Counted from the stretch's first letter, positions 1 to 11,653 are shown. The stretch: DNA of 64,000 nucleotides from Isochrysis galbana (GCA_018136815.1 CM030933.1:6363137-6427136); one strand, 5' to 3'. The notes: generated by a model not told the origin, from the sequence alone. Translations and numbers: made by a program.

Positions 1-1150
1 TGCCTGCACCAGGCGGTGCCTGCAGCACGAGGTTTGGAGCGCTCTCGAGCGATTCGACGATTTGCGGTAGCAGCGGTGTGATGGGCAGCGTGTCGCCAAG
101 CGCGCAAAGGCGCGGAACCGGCGCGCGCGGCCGCGCCACCAGCAGAGGCACCAGCCAGCGCATCCGGTCCTCTCTCCCCCCCCCCCCCTCTCACTCCCTC
201 TCTCCCTTCTCCCTTCACACTTCCATGTGTCCATTCATTGTTGAGAATAAAGGTTGGTGTACTACTCTACTAGAGTACGGATAGAAAAGTCCCTCTGTGC
301 ATACTGTGTGGAGAGTACGAGTAGAGTAGAGTAGTAGGAGTAGGAGTACTCGATGTGGATCTCGTTCATCCATCTGTTCACGCCAGCCATCGATTCATTC
401 TTTCTATTACGGGATGTTCAAAGTAGTTACGCATGTCCCTCTTCTGTCCGGGTACCCAGCGCAGGCAGGGAACGACAACAGACAACAGACGCCCCGTTGT
501 TTACTACATGGGACAGGTGATGAGTTGCAATCACTTCGACATGCGCACGGCGCGCACATAAAATTTCCAGACGCGCGTCCCCCCGCGCGGGGCGTCGTGC
601 GTGCGCATGTAACTAGGGACGGGTAAAAGTTTCGCGCTCGACTCCCCCAAATTTTGTGCTTGACTTTGTGCCTTACTTTGCTCGCCCCCCCCCCCCCATT
701 TTCGCTAGATTTTGTTTGATCAACTACTATTTACTATGACTAACGCTAGCTATTAAAAACATCTGAAGAATCTGGGCTACACACCTACTATTGACGGGAT
801 CTCCCTTTACTCTAACGCCGCCCTTAAACTTCCCCTCCCCCCACCTCTTTCCCTGCCCCCTTCGTTCCTTTTTCTTCGGTTTCCGGGGTCCGGCCCTAGT
901 ACACTACCTACTACCTAGGGTCTGGTTTGGAGTTTGGAGTGTGTGGGGGGGCCGGGCAGGCCTTTGGGACCGTCTCTCTTGAGCTGCGTGTGCCTGCTCG
1001 GGCTCGCGATGGTTGTGTAGGTTGTTTGGGCCTTGTGGCGTCTCTAGGGCTCCCTTTGGTTGTTACTTTCCGGGCTTATTCGCCCTCGCTTTGCTGCTCC
1101 CTGGTGTCCACGACAGCGTGTGCTATCCTCTGCTTGGCCGCTAGCTCCAA
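1..1150. other. Non-coding, repeat-rich left end
   Basis: I see no supportable gene here. The stretch holds poly-C runs (around 176-187 and 688-698), a TACTC/GAGTA-rich simple repeat (about 260-350), and at 524-626 a degenerate single copy of the satellite that forms an array at 1960-2600. At 750-890 there is a copy of a dispersed family: a segment reading like 'acatctgaagaatctgggc', followed about 90 bp later by 'ccttcgttccttttt'. Related copies lie at 14157-14330, 15750 and, inverted, near 33690-33920 and 56320-56460. Confidence 0.6.
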
Positions 1151-1154
1151 GGTG

Positions 1155-1224
1155 TCGTTCCGTCAATTGTGGGACATCAGTCGAATTGAGCTATCAAATG
1201 TCCATAGTTATGTTATACAAATCT
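1155..1224 (-). repeat. Dispersed terminal-like motif, copy 1
   Basis: On the minus strand this reads as a 'ggacat(t/c)tgatgg'-type start leading to a 'tcgacggaacg' end. Related copies are at 44350-44404 (minus), 47718-47775 (plus) and 58918-58977 (plus). The paired blocks 'tggacat..tgat' and 'cgacggaac' are kept 30-40 bp apart in all four while the sequence between them drifts. They look like the end of one dispersed element family; the rest of the element is not recognisable to me. Confidence 0.5.
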
Positions 1225-1236
1225 ACCACGTGCTTT

Positions 1237-1912
1237 TAACGGATAAAGGTACCCAGCTTTCTAGGACCGGTCCTAGAAACTAGGACGGACTTTGCTAGGT
1301 GAGAGCATGAGCATACCATGTTATTTTGTCCCAAACCTTGGCTATTGAGTTACCACATGCATGTCCTCATTAAATGTTCCAGGTGTACCTAGGCACCATT
1401 CCTTCAGCAACACCAAGTTTTGTGACGCGTTTACGGGTCACCTGGTCGGAATTGCTGCTTGTCCTAGAAACGGGAGAAATGGCTGATACCACCCAATGGG
1501 GAGCTCTTCTACCCATGGTCCCCAGGAGATGAAATGTTGCTTTGACTGCCCTCTTTGAGACCTTCAGTGACCACCAACCACCAAGCTTGGTTTTGTCATC
1601 TAAGTGTCCAATCCGCTAGCCTACTGCTCCAAAAGGTCTAAAATAAAACTCCTCTGATGCGAGCGGACGCTCGAGTGCAGCACCGCATGCTGAATGTGGT
1701 AGCAAAAGTAAGCAAAGACAAGCTCCGCAGAGTTGGTCATGGGGAGAGCTAAGGTGGAATGGGATGTGGAGATGGTTTGCTTCAGGTGATGGGATGTCTC
1801 ATAAGCTCACCATAGGCTATAATGGAGGCATGATCGACAGAGTCCTAGAAATCCAAGAATTTTCTAGGACGTGGTCCTAGTTTCTAGGACGGAATTTTTT
1901 GTCCGTTAAGGA
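1237..1912. mobile_element. TIR-bearing non-autonomous element (MITE-like)
   Basis: The left end (about 1237-1290) contains 'ttaacggataaa', then 'gtcctagaaactaggac'. The right end (about 1845-1912), read in reverse, contains 'ttaacggacaaa', then 'gtcctagaaactagg'. The shared order and inverted orientation indicate terminal inverted repeats of roughly 50 bp, with internal short palindromes of 'tctaggac/gtcctaga'. The about 570 bp between them carry no ORF I can support, so this would be a non-autonomous DNA element. I could not fix a target-site duplication, so the ends are approximate. Confidence 0.5.
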
Positions 1913-1959
1913 TTGATCTATTTTTGGCGATAGGGTGCAGTAGTCACAGTGTCTCCCCA

Positions 1960-2600
1960 TGGAGACGCCGTGCGTGCGCATAGCAGCTTGTTTCTCTGCG
2001 GTTCACAATTACATAAAGATGCAGTATAAGAGAGATCTCTCGATGAGTTGCAATCCGATGTGCATCGGTTCCCCCGCGGGGGCGGGGGCGCCGTGCGTGC
2101 GCATAGCAGCTTGTTTCTCTGCGGTTCACAATTACATAAACATGCAGTATAAGAGAGATCTCTCGCGGGAAGGGTGTGATGAGTTGCAATCACCCATGTG
2201 CACGCCGTGGATGCGCACGGCGCGATGTGCATCGGTTTCCCCGCGGGGGCGCCATGCGTGCGCATAGCAGCTTGTTTCTCTGCGGTTCACAATTACATAA
2301 AATGCAGTATAAATAAGAGAGATGTCTCGCGGGAAGGGTGTAATGAGTTGCAATCACCCATGTGCACGCCGTGGATGCGCACGGCGCGATGTGCATCGGT
2401 TTCCCCGCGGGGGGCGCCATGCGTGCGCATAGCTTGTTTCTCTGCGGTTCACAATTACATAAAATGCAGTATAAGAGAGATGTCTCACGGGAAGGGTGTG
2501 ATGAGTTGCAATCACCCATGTGCACGCCGTGCATGCGCACGGCGCGATGTGCATCGGTTCCCCCCGCGGGGGCGCCGTGCGTGCGCATAACAACTTTTTC
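1960..2600. repeat. Tandem satellite array, about 120-165 bp units
   Basis: Five consecutive units begin with 'cgtgcgtgcgcatag' or a one-base variant (about 1971, 2093, 2253, 2419 and 2573). Within a unit come 'ttctctgcggttcacaatta', 'atgcagtataagagagat', 'gatgagttgcaatcaccc', then a CG-rich 'gcacggcgcgatgtgcatcg' and a 'ccccgcgggg' palindrome. Unit length varies by internal deletion. Long ORFs on both strands here arise only from the repeat. Diverged copies occur at 524-626, 44454-44720 and 45370-45490. Confidence 0.85.
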
Positions 2601-2775
2601 TCCTACTATGAAGGTGCACGCCGTGCGTGCGTTCACTCTTTCCGCGGGGGAACTCTGGGCGCGGGGTGCGGGCGGGAACCTTGGAGGCACCCCCTGGGGA
2701 AGACGGGAGACGGGGGAGGAGGAGGCGAGGAGGGGGGTGGCGGAGACGGTGGAGGTGGAGACGGCGGTCCCGTTT

Positions 2776-4188
2776 CTCACCGCACTCCATCGGGGGGGGT
2801 GCAAAACCCCCCCTCTCCCTCTCTCCGTTCTCCTCCACCTCTGTCCCTGCGGCGCGTCGCCATGCGACGCGCCACGGCCTGCTCTCAGAGGCCCTTTGGG
2901 GGCTCCCAGAGGGCCAGCCAGGGCAGCTCGGGGGGCAATGGAGGCTAGGGCTCAGCCCCTGGCCCCCCTGCCTCTCCCACGCTTGCCTCAACCTACTTTT
3001 ATAAGTGGGGGTCAATGGGGGCCTCGCGCCCCCCTCTCTCCATCGCGGACACCCCCCGGGGTGGGCCCGTACAATCAACCCCAGCCCCTGCCCTTTGGCA
3101 GGGGCTGGGCAATCAACACTCTGGCCCAGACCCCTAGTGGGCGCGGGCCGAGACTCGCACTCCCACGCCCAGCATGGGCCTGCCCTCGAGCTGACTCCCC
3201 CCCCTCCCCTGGTCGCCAGGCATACAGAGGCCACTGGGAGGCTCCAATGGCCAGCGTGGCAAGCGTGAGAGAGGCAGGGGGGGCCGCCCAGCCTCCACTG
3301 CCCCCTGAGCTGCCCTTGCTGGCCCTCTGGGAGCCCCCAAAGGCCCTCTGAGAGCAGGCCGTGGCGCGCCGCATGACGACGCGCCGCAGGGAGAGGGGCG
3401 GAGGAGAATGGAGAGAGGGAGAGGGGGGAATTTGCGCCCCCCCCGATGGAGTGCGGTAAGAAACGGGCCCCGTTTGCGTTAGCAAACGGGCGAAGGGGGG
3501 CGGCTGGCGACAGGAGGGGCGAGAAGAAGGGAGTGGCTCGAGACGTCCCTGTGGCAGGTATCGGGGGGCGCAGTCATTTATTTCTTCGAGGACTGCTCGC
3601 GGCGCGAGCTGTAAGGGCCGTTCTGCTTCACGACGAGAGGTCCCTCCCCCCCCCCCGGTGTTTTTCCCCGGAGAGTCGGCCGGCGTCGACCGGTCCGCCT
3701 CAATGGGTTTTCCCTCATTGTAACTTGTGGGGAGTTATAATGGGAGCCGGGGGTTTGCGAGGGGGGAGATTTGAAGGGATGCATATGTGTATGTGTCTGT
3801 GCCATCACTTCAAGGCGTGCGGGCAAGTGCGCTGAGGGGTGTCGTGATAGTACCGGGCTAGTGGGAGTAGTGGTACTAACGCTCAGTTGTTTTATCTCCC
3901 ACGCTTGCCTCGTTGGCCCTGGGAGCCGCCCGAAGCCCTCTGTCTACCTGGCGACCAGGGATGGGGGGGGAAGTCAGCTCGAGGGCAGGCCCATGCTGGG
4001 CGTGGGAGTGCGAGTCAGGGCCCGCGCCCACTAGGGGTCTGGGCCAGAGTGTTGATTGCCCAGCCCCTGCCAAAGGGCAGGGGCTGGGGTTGATTGTACG
4101 GGCCCACCCCGGGGGGTGTCCGCGATGGAGAGAGGGGGGCGCGAGGGCCCCCCATTGACCATTGACCCCCACTTATAAAAGTAGGTTG
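2776..4188. repeat. Nested long inverted-repeat complex (modules A-B-A'-B')
   Basis: Two modules each occur twice in opposite orientation. Module A (about 2776-2988; Pro/Arg-rich when translated) reappears inverted at about 3271-3470. Module B (2989-3270, beginning 'caacctacttttataagtgg') reappears inverted at about 3890-4188, ending 'ccacttataaaagtaggttg'. The arms are 200-300 bp with modest divergence. Related GC-rich modules recur at 55950-58890. A spacer at 3471-3889 contains the block 'gtagtggtactaacgctcag', which is also at 33890-33923 and, inverted, near 61175-61200. No transposase is visible, so this is a composite of non-autonomous or fold-back elements. Confidence 0.7.
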
Positions 4189-4299
4189 ATGCGAACCAAG
4201 TATACATTTAGTTGCGGGGGTTTTGAGGGGGAATGGGGGATGAGACGTGATACCGAATGAACGCTCCTTGCCTCGCAGCGTCTGTCATGAGCCGATCAG

Positions 4300-4395
4300 T
4301 CGGCGCGTCGGGTCGGCATCGGGAGAGGAGGGAAGCAGCAACGCACGCTCCATGACACCATCTTTTTAAAAAAGATAGTTGAGGCGCCATAGTTG
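4300..4395 (+). repeat. Truncated copy of GC-rich palindrome-ended element
   Basis: This 3' fragment has the '(g)cgctccatgac' block followed by an A/T palindrome 'atctttttaaaaaagat' and 'agtt'. It matches the ends of the fuller copies at 16104-16512 and 30573-30912. A short duplication 'gttgaggcgcca' follows the palindrome. Confidence 0.5.
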
Positions 4396-4430
4396 AGGCG
4401 CCAACGAAAGTTAGTATGATTTGGTAGAAA

Positions 4431-7400
4431 CTAAACGGCCCAACTTTCCAACAGTAAGGCATCCTCAGCAGGGTCGAGGAGAGGCTGCCTGACATTAGCA
4501 ACCATTGCACTACCGCACAACGGACACTCGGCGCAAAGAGCAGCATCTGTCTCGCCTTGGCCACGCTTGCGCGGCTTCTCCCGCTCCACAGTAGGGCGCA
4601 ACACCTCAACACAACGAAGTCGGAATACATGTCCGCAAGGGTACCCCACTGACCGGTGACCTTCAATAGCGCAGCCTCCGCAAGTATGCGTCATCATGGG
4701 GGGCATATCAACGCAGGCGCACAATGTGGCGGGATTCGTCACACAGCTTCGATGACGTAGACTCTCAGCCTGGTGGCTGAGCTTCAGGGCGGTAGATGCG
4801 TTGTCTGCTTGTTCTGCCGAGATATGGTGTCTCTCTCTCCCATGTGCCGAAAGGGAAGCACAGATGGGAGCCTTAAGGCTATCGATCCGCGAGATTTGCG
4901 GCACGAAGTGCAAGACATCTTGAAGGGTCAAACATGAGCTCTCTTGCAGTATTTGTAATGCTGCACCAATGTCACCCCGACCTTCGACGTCGCCGCAAAA
5001 AATGGCAGAAGCGGCTTTGTCGTTGCTCCTATTGTTGCGATGAAGAACATCGTCAAAGTTGGGACTTGCACGCTTGTTGACATCTTCTTCTCCACACAAG
5101 ACGTACCTCAAGATTTGCACCCAAAGCTGTCGACGCTCTCTCGCGTCGGTATGCATATTCGCGCTCCTCTTTGCCAAGCTTATGTCTCCCGCAATCAGGG
5201 CAGCATTCACAGCCTGTGCAGGGAGCCGCAACAGCTGATATAGCCGGACGCAGGCCAAGACGCGTCCATGCCGCCAGCAAAGACGCAATGCTAGATGAGG
5301 ATCGTACCGTCTATTATGGGTCGCGTTGGGAGCGAACAGCTTCGTGCAGACCCCCCCAGCTACAGACTCACCGAGGCTGTCGCCGAGAGAATAGAGGCAC
5401 CCCTCGCCGTTGGGTTCCCTATGATCGCCGCCGCCATCTCCTAAAAAACGGAGTAGATCCCCGTCGCTAGAACGCCGCACGTGCAGTAACAAGAGAGCGT
5501 TGTGCACCTGAGGAGACGCGCAGCCGTTCGCCACGACATGGCGCAAATAATCGAGAACGTGATGCTTCAACCTTGCGAGAGGAGCACATCGAGTCGCGAA
5601 CGATCTTCTCGTTTTTGCCATCGGACTCTTCGTCGTCGTGGTCACTTGCCCCGGTTTGGACTCGGACTCTCCCGGGACAGGCCTCTCTGGCAAATCTGAC
5701 CTCAGCCTTGCCCAACGCTCGTCGTAGCGAAAGAACGCCGGCAACAACGACGTCGGATCCAGAAAGGTTGCTTCTGTCCACGCCTCTACCGCCGCAGCGG
5801 GAGACAGCTTTAGCATCTCCGTGCCAAAGCGGTCAACCAACCTCTGTACCTCTCCTCTCAAGTCTCCCTCCAACCCAAGTACACTGCGGGAATCACCGCC
5901 GCCAAGTCCACTTGTCGGTCTTTGCTGCATCGCATCCTTGACCAGGGCTCGTAATTGAGCCACCGCCTTGTCGGCTCTTCCCATTTGGATGTGAAGAGCA
6001 AGCAGTCTCTCCCAGTCGCTACTCAACGAATAGAAAAGGGCGAGCTCCTCGTGCCTTCCTGCCGCCTCTAGCATCGATATTGTCAACGGGCTGCTCAACA
6101 CGGGATACTGGGAGCGCAAAAAGTCGCTGAAATCGCGGGCGAGTGACTGGGACGCGGATGTGCCGTCCACGGGATTTGTCACTGTAAGCGACGGCGAGCA
6201 TGTGGAGATGTCCTCCGTAAAGCTTGTCGAGCCGATTGTGGCAACCCTCTCCGGGGTGTTTGGGGAAGCTTCTGGTAGTGACGACAGTTCTTGTAGAAAG
6301 AGCTCGCACTGCCACGTGGCTAACATTGTCCGCTGAGGATGCAGGGGGGCAAGAGAAGTCGCCCGCCTGGTTGATATCTCAGGAAAGAGGCAGTAGCAAG
6401 GGGAAATGACGGCGGGTGTGGTGGAGCGTATGGCTTGCAGTCGCACCTGCATTGCGTAATGTGGCTTCACTTCGTCAAGCTTATAGGCGAGATAGGCGCG
6501 CAGCGCGCTCTTCTGATCATGAGCGAGGAAGCGCAACGCCACCGCTTCCACAGGTTCGGCACTACGCGCGAAATTCCGGGCAGCTTGGAGGAACTCGCGT
6601 TCTGAGAGGTTGTGCTCCGCCTGTGGGCCAAGGAAAAGCGGGCGGGGTAGGCCTTCATGACGCTGACGATGGCTGCCGCACATGGCTATCAAGCACATCA
6701 AAGCAATAAAGCAAGGGGTCCACGCGTCAGAGGAGGTAGTGAGAAGGGCGGGTGGTGTAGCACAAAGCTCTCGTGAGGCGCCAATGCGTGAGAGTGGGCG
6801 ACGGACCATCGCTCGCAAGACTTGATCTCGCCGTTCGGGCACGCCCTCCGTGAAAGCAAGCGCTTGCTCGAAGTCTCCGACTTCCAAGTGCAAACGCCAC
6901 TCATGGCGCGATTCGCATCGTGCTTCAACTTTCCAGAGAGAGTCAACGCTCCACACCCAAACATCCTCTATTGGCGTGTCAGCTTGGTCCTCAAAAGCCT
7001 TCTGTGAGGCAGCTCTTGGGGCTAGCTTTGCACTCAAGCCCGGTCTATCCGCATGATAAGCTCTATCCGTCGGGATCGCTCTTCCACAAATCATGCCAAG
7101 CAGCGGGGCCGATTCCATGTGGGGGACAGCAACCTCTACCAGTTCCCCGGAAAGGCGCGAGATCGCCGCGACCCCTCCTCGGTACAGCAAGAGCAAGTGA
7201 TGAGGCATCAGCGCCATATCGGAAGGAAGACCGAAGAACGAGGTTGGACTTGCGCGATGCAGCCTAGTGGCGCGCTCGTCATGCACGCTGCATTTGTCGG
7301 TGGTCACGAGGGCAGCCGTCGATAGCCTCGAGGCATCGGGGTATGGGCGCAGTTCGAAGTTGTACACGCACGAGTCGCCGGCTCGCTATGACAGGAGAGG

Positions 7401-8512
7401 AGGGGATGAATCCGGCATGCGTTTCGGAAAGCGGGGCTCGAGATCTCGACGAGGGCTGGGTGACACATAGCACATAACATGCGGTCCCATATGTCGCACG
7501 AATTGACGTGGAATGACACCCCGCCCCCCCCCCCCTCTAAGCGCCACAGGCTAGTCGTCGCCTGGGCTTGGGCAACCGCACTACCTAGGCACCCGCACCT
7601 GCGCCCCGAAGAGCAGCGATCCTGTGTATGCACCCTTCGCGGTAAGCCAGCCAAACGCTGCGGGCGCTCCAGTGGAGTGTGATCGCTCGAGTACAAGGGT
7701 GCCGCCTTGCAGTGGAGGTGGCCAGGGGATACCAGTAGGCGGCCCCTCCACCTAGGCATTGGATTATTGGAGGGTAAGCTTAGCCGGCCAAGGTCAAATA
7801 GGAGTCGGAAGAGGGTGGGCAGGTAGGCTGAAGCGCCGGTAGCCCAGCTTCAGCTGCTCACCTCGACGTATCCCAACTGTGCAAGATCCCGATACTCTGC
7901 GAAGAGCGCGTCAGCACTTGCTGCCCCAACGAATTCGTAGTATCGAGTGGGAGTTGCTACGAGCACAAAAAGCCGCCTCCCCTCTATTGCATGTGCACTT
8001 CCAGCCAGGTTGACGTGGTCAGCCTGTAGCCCGACGATGGGCGCGGACGGCGTGAGTGCATAGACTTGTCTATACCGTGTGGTACGGCTCGGCTCGATCG
8101 ATGCATCGTAGATGGTGCCAGAGCTCGTACCAAGGAGGACGTCTCGAGTGTCTGGCCGTGCAGCGACGGGAGGCAGCCACGCGACAGCAGTGATGACGAG
8201 GTTCTTTGCCTTACCAAGGAGGCGTGACCGTGCGCGGTGTACGAAGACGTTGTCACCCGAGGCATGTGCCACTATCAGACAGATTGAGGAGTGCGGGTCC
8301 GCAAAGAGGCCGCTGGGTGTGCCAGCAGCACGGCAGAGCTCAAGCGTAACGCTCTCGCCCGTCGCGAGGCTGTATCGGAGGAGACGGTTGCCCACGAGGA
8401 GGAAGACGACGCCCTGCCCTGCGCACGCTAATCGCACGCTCTCGCCCGCCGGCGCACGCCACACCGGGCCCGAGAGCCTAAAGATTGGCGTGTCGGCCGC
8501 CGCGTCGCCCAT
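4431..8512 (-). CDS. VPS18: VPS18 homologue, CORVET/HOPS core subunit (Pep3/Vps18)
   Basis: Two exons: 8512-7862 and 7385-4431. The 476-bp intron starts gtgagc, ends ctgtcatag, and keeps phase 0. The predicted protein is about 1201 aa, longer than the usual about 970 through low-complexity inserts. Residues 1-330 form the Pep3/Vps18-type beta-propeller region, followed by an alpha-solenoid with a clathrin-repeat-like stretch (ALIAGDISLAKRSA). A C-terminal RING-like domain at about 1119-1176 shows CGGC, CGH and CPLC pairs. In the family, VPS18 is the core of the HOPS/CORVET tethers that act with SNAREs and Rab GTPases in endosome/vacuole fusion. The 5' reading frame stays open above 8512 without an ATG, and an acceptor-like tract ends just before 8582, so a small upstream exon is possible; 8512 is the first in-frame ATG. 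The intron holds a poly-C run near 7523. Confidence 0.88.
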
Positions 8513-9807
8513 GGGGGGCGCGCCGGTCGGGACTGGCACCGCCACCCGCAACTCTGGTTCATTCACACCGCTACACGTCCCTCTCTGCAGTGTGAGAAAA
8601 GTGTTCGGTCAGGAGGGCGGTCAAACAGTGATTTATAACTTCTAACATGCGGGACCGTGCCATCCCATCTGACTGGTTGTGGAGGGAAGCCTTAGACCGC
8701 CCGAATGGGCTCATGAGCGACGCGCACAGCCACAGCCCCGCCTGACACCCCTGAGAGTCTCCCCTGCAGCAACGCCGACTCGATGCAAGAAGATGGGCCA
8801 CATGCCACATGCCACATCCACATCCACATGCACATGCACATGAGACATGAGCATGAGCATGAGACGCGTGAGATGTGAGATGAGAGATGAATTTCGCCGA
8901 ATTTCTAATTTTTGCTCGCTGCGCGGGTGACTTGTGTGAAAGTCTACCTCTATGTGCTGCATACACAGTAGGCAGGCCGTCAGGCAGTCCACAGTCCACA
9001 CTGTTGCATCCATCAGCCAATCGCAGCAGTTTTTGTCGTTTAAGGCGTTGAGTTACCCCTGACGAGCACGATCTAAATCTAGATCTAGATAGAAGTCGAT
9101 AGTGCCTTGGGGCCTTTAAGCTATCCACCTAGATACAGATAGCAGATAGTGCCTTGGTGCTATCCACCTAGATATTATTTATAGTATATAGTGGATTTTT
9201 TTTCGGCCTAGCCCCCCCCCCTCTTCTCGCCCCCTGCCCCCTGCCGAGCGCGAAACCGCGCCGAACGAAGCAGGATGCTCGGCTTGGGCCATGTGGCGCG
9301 AGCCGCATGGCGGCAGTACCGCCTGCTTGGGCGAGCTTGGGCTTGGGCGAGCCATCCCGTCCCGACAACACAACCGCGGTGCAGCAAGAGCGCACAACCG
9401 CAGTGGCTGCGATCACTGCGACGGCAGCTTGGTGGAAGGCTTCGGAAGGCGGAAGGCGCGCGATCATGATCATGATCATGACCTCCCAGCGGCCAGCGGA
9501 TCGCAGATCCTGTGACCGGACGGCCTGAGGGGCTGCCCACCTTAGCGAAGATGGCTCGATGGCTCGACAATACTTGGGTCGCCCGGCTAGCTCGACGGGC
9601 GTTGAGCGCATGTTCTCCAAGGCCGGCAAGCTACATGATGACCTCAAGGCGTCTCAGAGTGATGAGAATGAGAATGAGACCCTTGAACACGCTCTGATAG
9701 CATTTGTCAATTATAAGTGATAGAGTGCCCGTGCTTAGTAGCATTGTCGGTGGGGCCGTGCTGTAGTTGTTGTACGCACAAGCGCGCCGCCTGCTCTGTA
9801 AGTTTAG
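8513..9807. other. Non-coding, simple repeats and short palindromic repeats
   Basis: No gene is supported. 8795-8890 is a drifting CACATG/CATGAG simple repeat. 9065-9190 contains several copies of the self-complementary block 'ctatccacctagata', which recurs at 10075-10180. A triplicated 'atcatg' lies at 9464-9481. Open frames on both strands carry no recognisable domain. Confidence 0.5.
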
Positions 9808-10017
9808 GTCCTACACATGTGAAACACAGGAACAGCGTTCTTTTTCGGAGGCCCAAAACATATGTTTTTCGCTGTATTCTTTCGGGCGGCCCCCCCTACC
9901 CGGCACATTTGTTTTTTACACTGTTTTTCTCTGTTTCTGTTTTTTTCGACGGCAAAAAACATACTGCATACTGTTTTTGCTATTTTATTTCTTAGTTTGA
10001 CTGTGTTTCACATGTAG
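9808..10017. mobile_element. Short TIR element (MITE), about 210 bp
   Basis: The left end 'cctacacatgtgaaacacag' and the right end 'ctgtgtttcacatgtaggg' are inverted copies of each other. Internal 'aaaacatatgttttt' and 'gcaaaaaacatactg' blocks add secondary inverted symmetry. There is no ORF. It sits between two clusters of the 'ctatccacctagata' repeat (9065-9190 and 10075-10180). The exact ends are uncertain by a few bases. Confidence 0.6.
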
Positions 10018-10339
10018 GGTTTAGGTGCGCTGACATGGTAATTATCTACACTAGATATCTAGCCTTCGGCCGATTGCTATCCACCTAGATATAGATAGTG
10101 CATTAGCGCTATCCACCTAGATAGAGATAGTGAAAAGGCGGCCTAGATAGGTAGATATCTAGATATCTGGGTATCTAGTTCCACGCCTTAGTTTTGGGCG
10201 TGCGCAGTGGCAGTGAGGAGTGAGAGGAGAGATGATAATAATAAATTCTGGGGGTCCCTTGCAAAAAGAAAATCTCAAGGGACTGTACCAGCCCTGTAGG
10301 AACGATAATCAGTTGTGTTTTTTTACCGTGCGTGGCCTT

Positions 10340-10480
10340 CCTCCTCCCCAACTTTGCGCGGGGGGGCTCCCCGCTTTGCGCGGGGGGGGCTCCTTTTGCG
10401 CGGGGGGAGAAAAGCCCCTTTGCGCGGGGGGTTCCTTACCCCCCCCCCTCCCCCCCTTTGGCGCGCGGAGAGCAACCCCT
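10340..10480 (+). repeat. Tandem 'tttgcgcggggg' repeat
   Basis: Four imperfect units of roughly 20-35 bp share 'tgcgcgggggg' followed by a 'ctcc/cccc' tract. They lie directly upstream of the decayed ORF at 10498. G-run spacing would allow quadruplex formation, but no function is shown. Confidence 0.6.
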
Positions 10481-10497
10481 CCCCCCCCCCCGGCAAG

Positions 10498-11653
10498 ATG
10501 GAGAGGTGTGAGGATGAGGAGGAGGTGTGTGCAGCGGCTGTGCATGCAACTCGAGTGGCGCACGAGGCTGCGCGCCGGGCTGTGCATGGAGCTCGAGTGG
10601 CGCGCGAGGCTTCGCGCCAGGCTGCGGTGCTCGCTCAGAGGCGTGAGCGGCGTGCTGCTGCGGAGCGGGAGCGCCGCAGGCGCTCCTCGACCTCTGCTGA
10701 TGCAGCGGAGAGGCGGGCCGCCGCCGTTGAACGAGAGCGACGCAGACGTGCCATGGCGGCTGTGCCTCGCGTGATCAGCCCTCGCCGGGAGCGCCGTCGG
10801 CCGGAAAGCGACCGTGTATACAACGCGGCGGCAGGACGGGAAAACCGGCATCTGTTACCAACAATTGTCTCGACTGGCAAGAAGGGATGTTGGAGTACAT
10901 TGAGAGGAATGTGGTCGACAGGAAGCACCTCATCTTCGGCGGGAAGGGAGCCGCCACACAGAACGCATCAGAGCGCGTGGGGAGCATCTGCTTGCGTTAC
11001 CGACCAAAGGGCGTTGTGATGCGCGGCACGTTGTATCCTACTACTACGGACCTCGCAATTGCGCACGCCAACTCAACCGTGCTTGGATGCTTTCAGGCGA
11101 AGCTGCAAGAGAGGGGCTGGCAAGCCGACCCTGGGCTGCAGGCGTTCAGCTCCTTTCAGGCACGCATCTTGGAGCGGATGGGCATGACTGCAACAGCGGC
11201 GCAGCGTGAGGAGTGGGACAGCCAGTTAGCAGCTCGAGTGGAGCAGTGGAGCAGAGCCTGCTTCGGCGCACTCCGCAATACTACAGACAGCGCGCGTTGA
11301 AGCGGCGTTTGTTGAAGATGCAACGGCAGCGAGAGACGCAGGCGGCACGCGGCGAGCACGACTACAAGCCTGGCGGCGATGAGGCACCGGCCAAGGGCCT
11401 CGCTGGCGCCTGCACATGTTCGCCTCTAGTGAAATGTGCCAGCATGTCTTGTGCTTGTCGTGTTGCGGGTGTTTTGTGTACCACCGCTTGCCATGGTGGG
11501 AGGCAATCTCTGAGATGTGTGAGGATGAGTGCCTTGCAGCCACCAAGTGATTCTGAGTGCTCTGTCTCCTCTGTCACTCCAGGGTGCAACTCAGACGATC
11601 CTGAGCCTGAGATTCTGTCCGAGCTCAGTTGTTGTGAGGAGTGTGACCCGTGA
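10498..11653 (+). pseudogene. Decayed Arg-rich/Cys-cluster ORF, possibly of mobile origin
   Basis: Coding-like sequence continues across three overlapping frames. A segment from ATG 10498 has Arg/Glu/Ala-rich helix repeats (RRERRAAAERERRR). A middle segment (about 10866-11300) includes DRKHLIFGGKG and RYRPKGVVMRGTLYP. A last segment (to 11653) ends with a cysteine cluster spaced CxC-x5-C-x4-CxC-x6-C-x3-C, reminiscent of TSO1/tesmin-type CXC modules. Frame changes near 10870 and 11290 have no convincing splice sites, so decay is the simpler reading; unrecognised short introns are the alternative. Arg-rich repeats plus a Cys cluster are common in algal mobile-element ORFs, but I cannot name a family. 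Confidence 0.35.

Noticed and set aside
1960-2600. CRISPR-like array
   Set aside because: Units are 120-165 bp, spacers are not unique, and the genome is eukaryotic.
1918-2804. Several long ORFs on both strands (up to about 200-330 codons) in the left repeats
   Set aside because: They are generated by the tandem satellite and the GC-rich module; the same peptide recurs with each unit and no domain is present.
8571-9128. Minus-strand ORF directly upstream of VPS18 as its 5' exon
   Set aside because: It is low complexity (His/Ala/Cys repeats from the CACATG array), and its frame ends at a stop just before the VPS18 frame.
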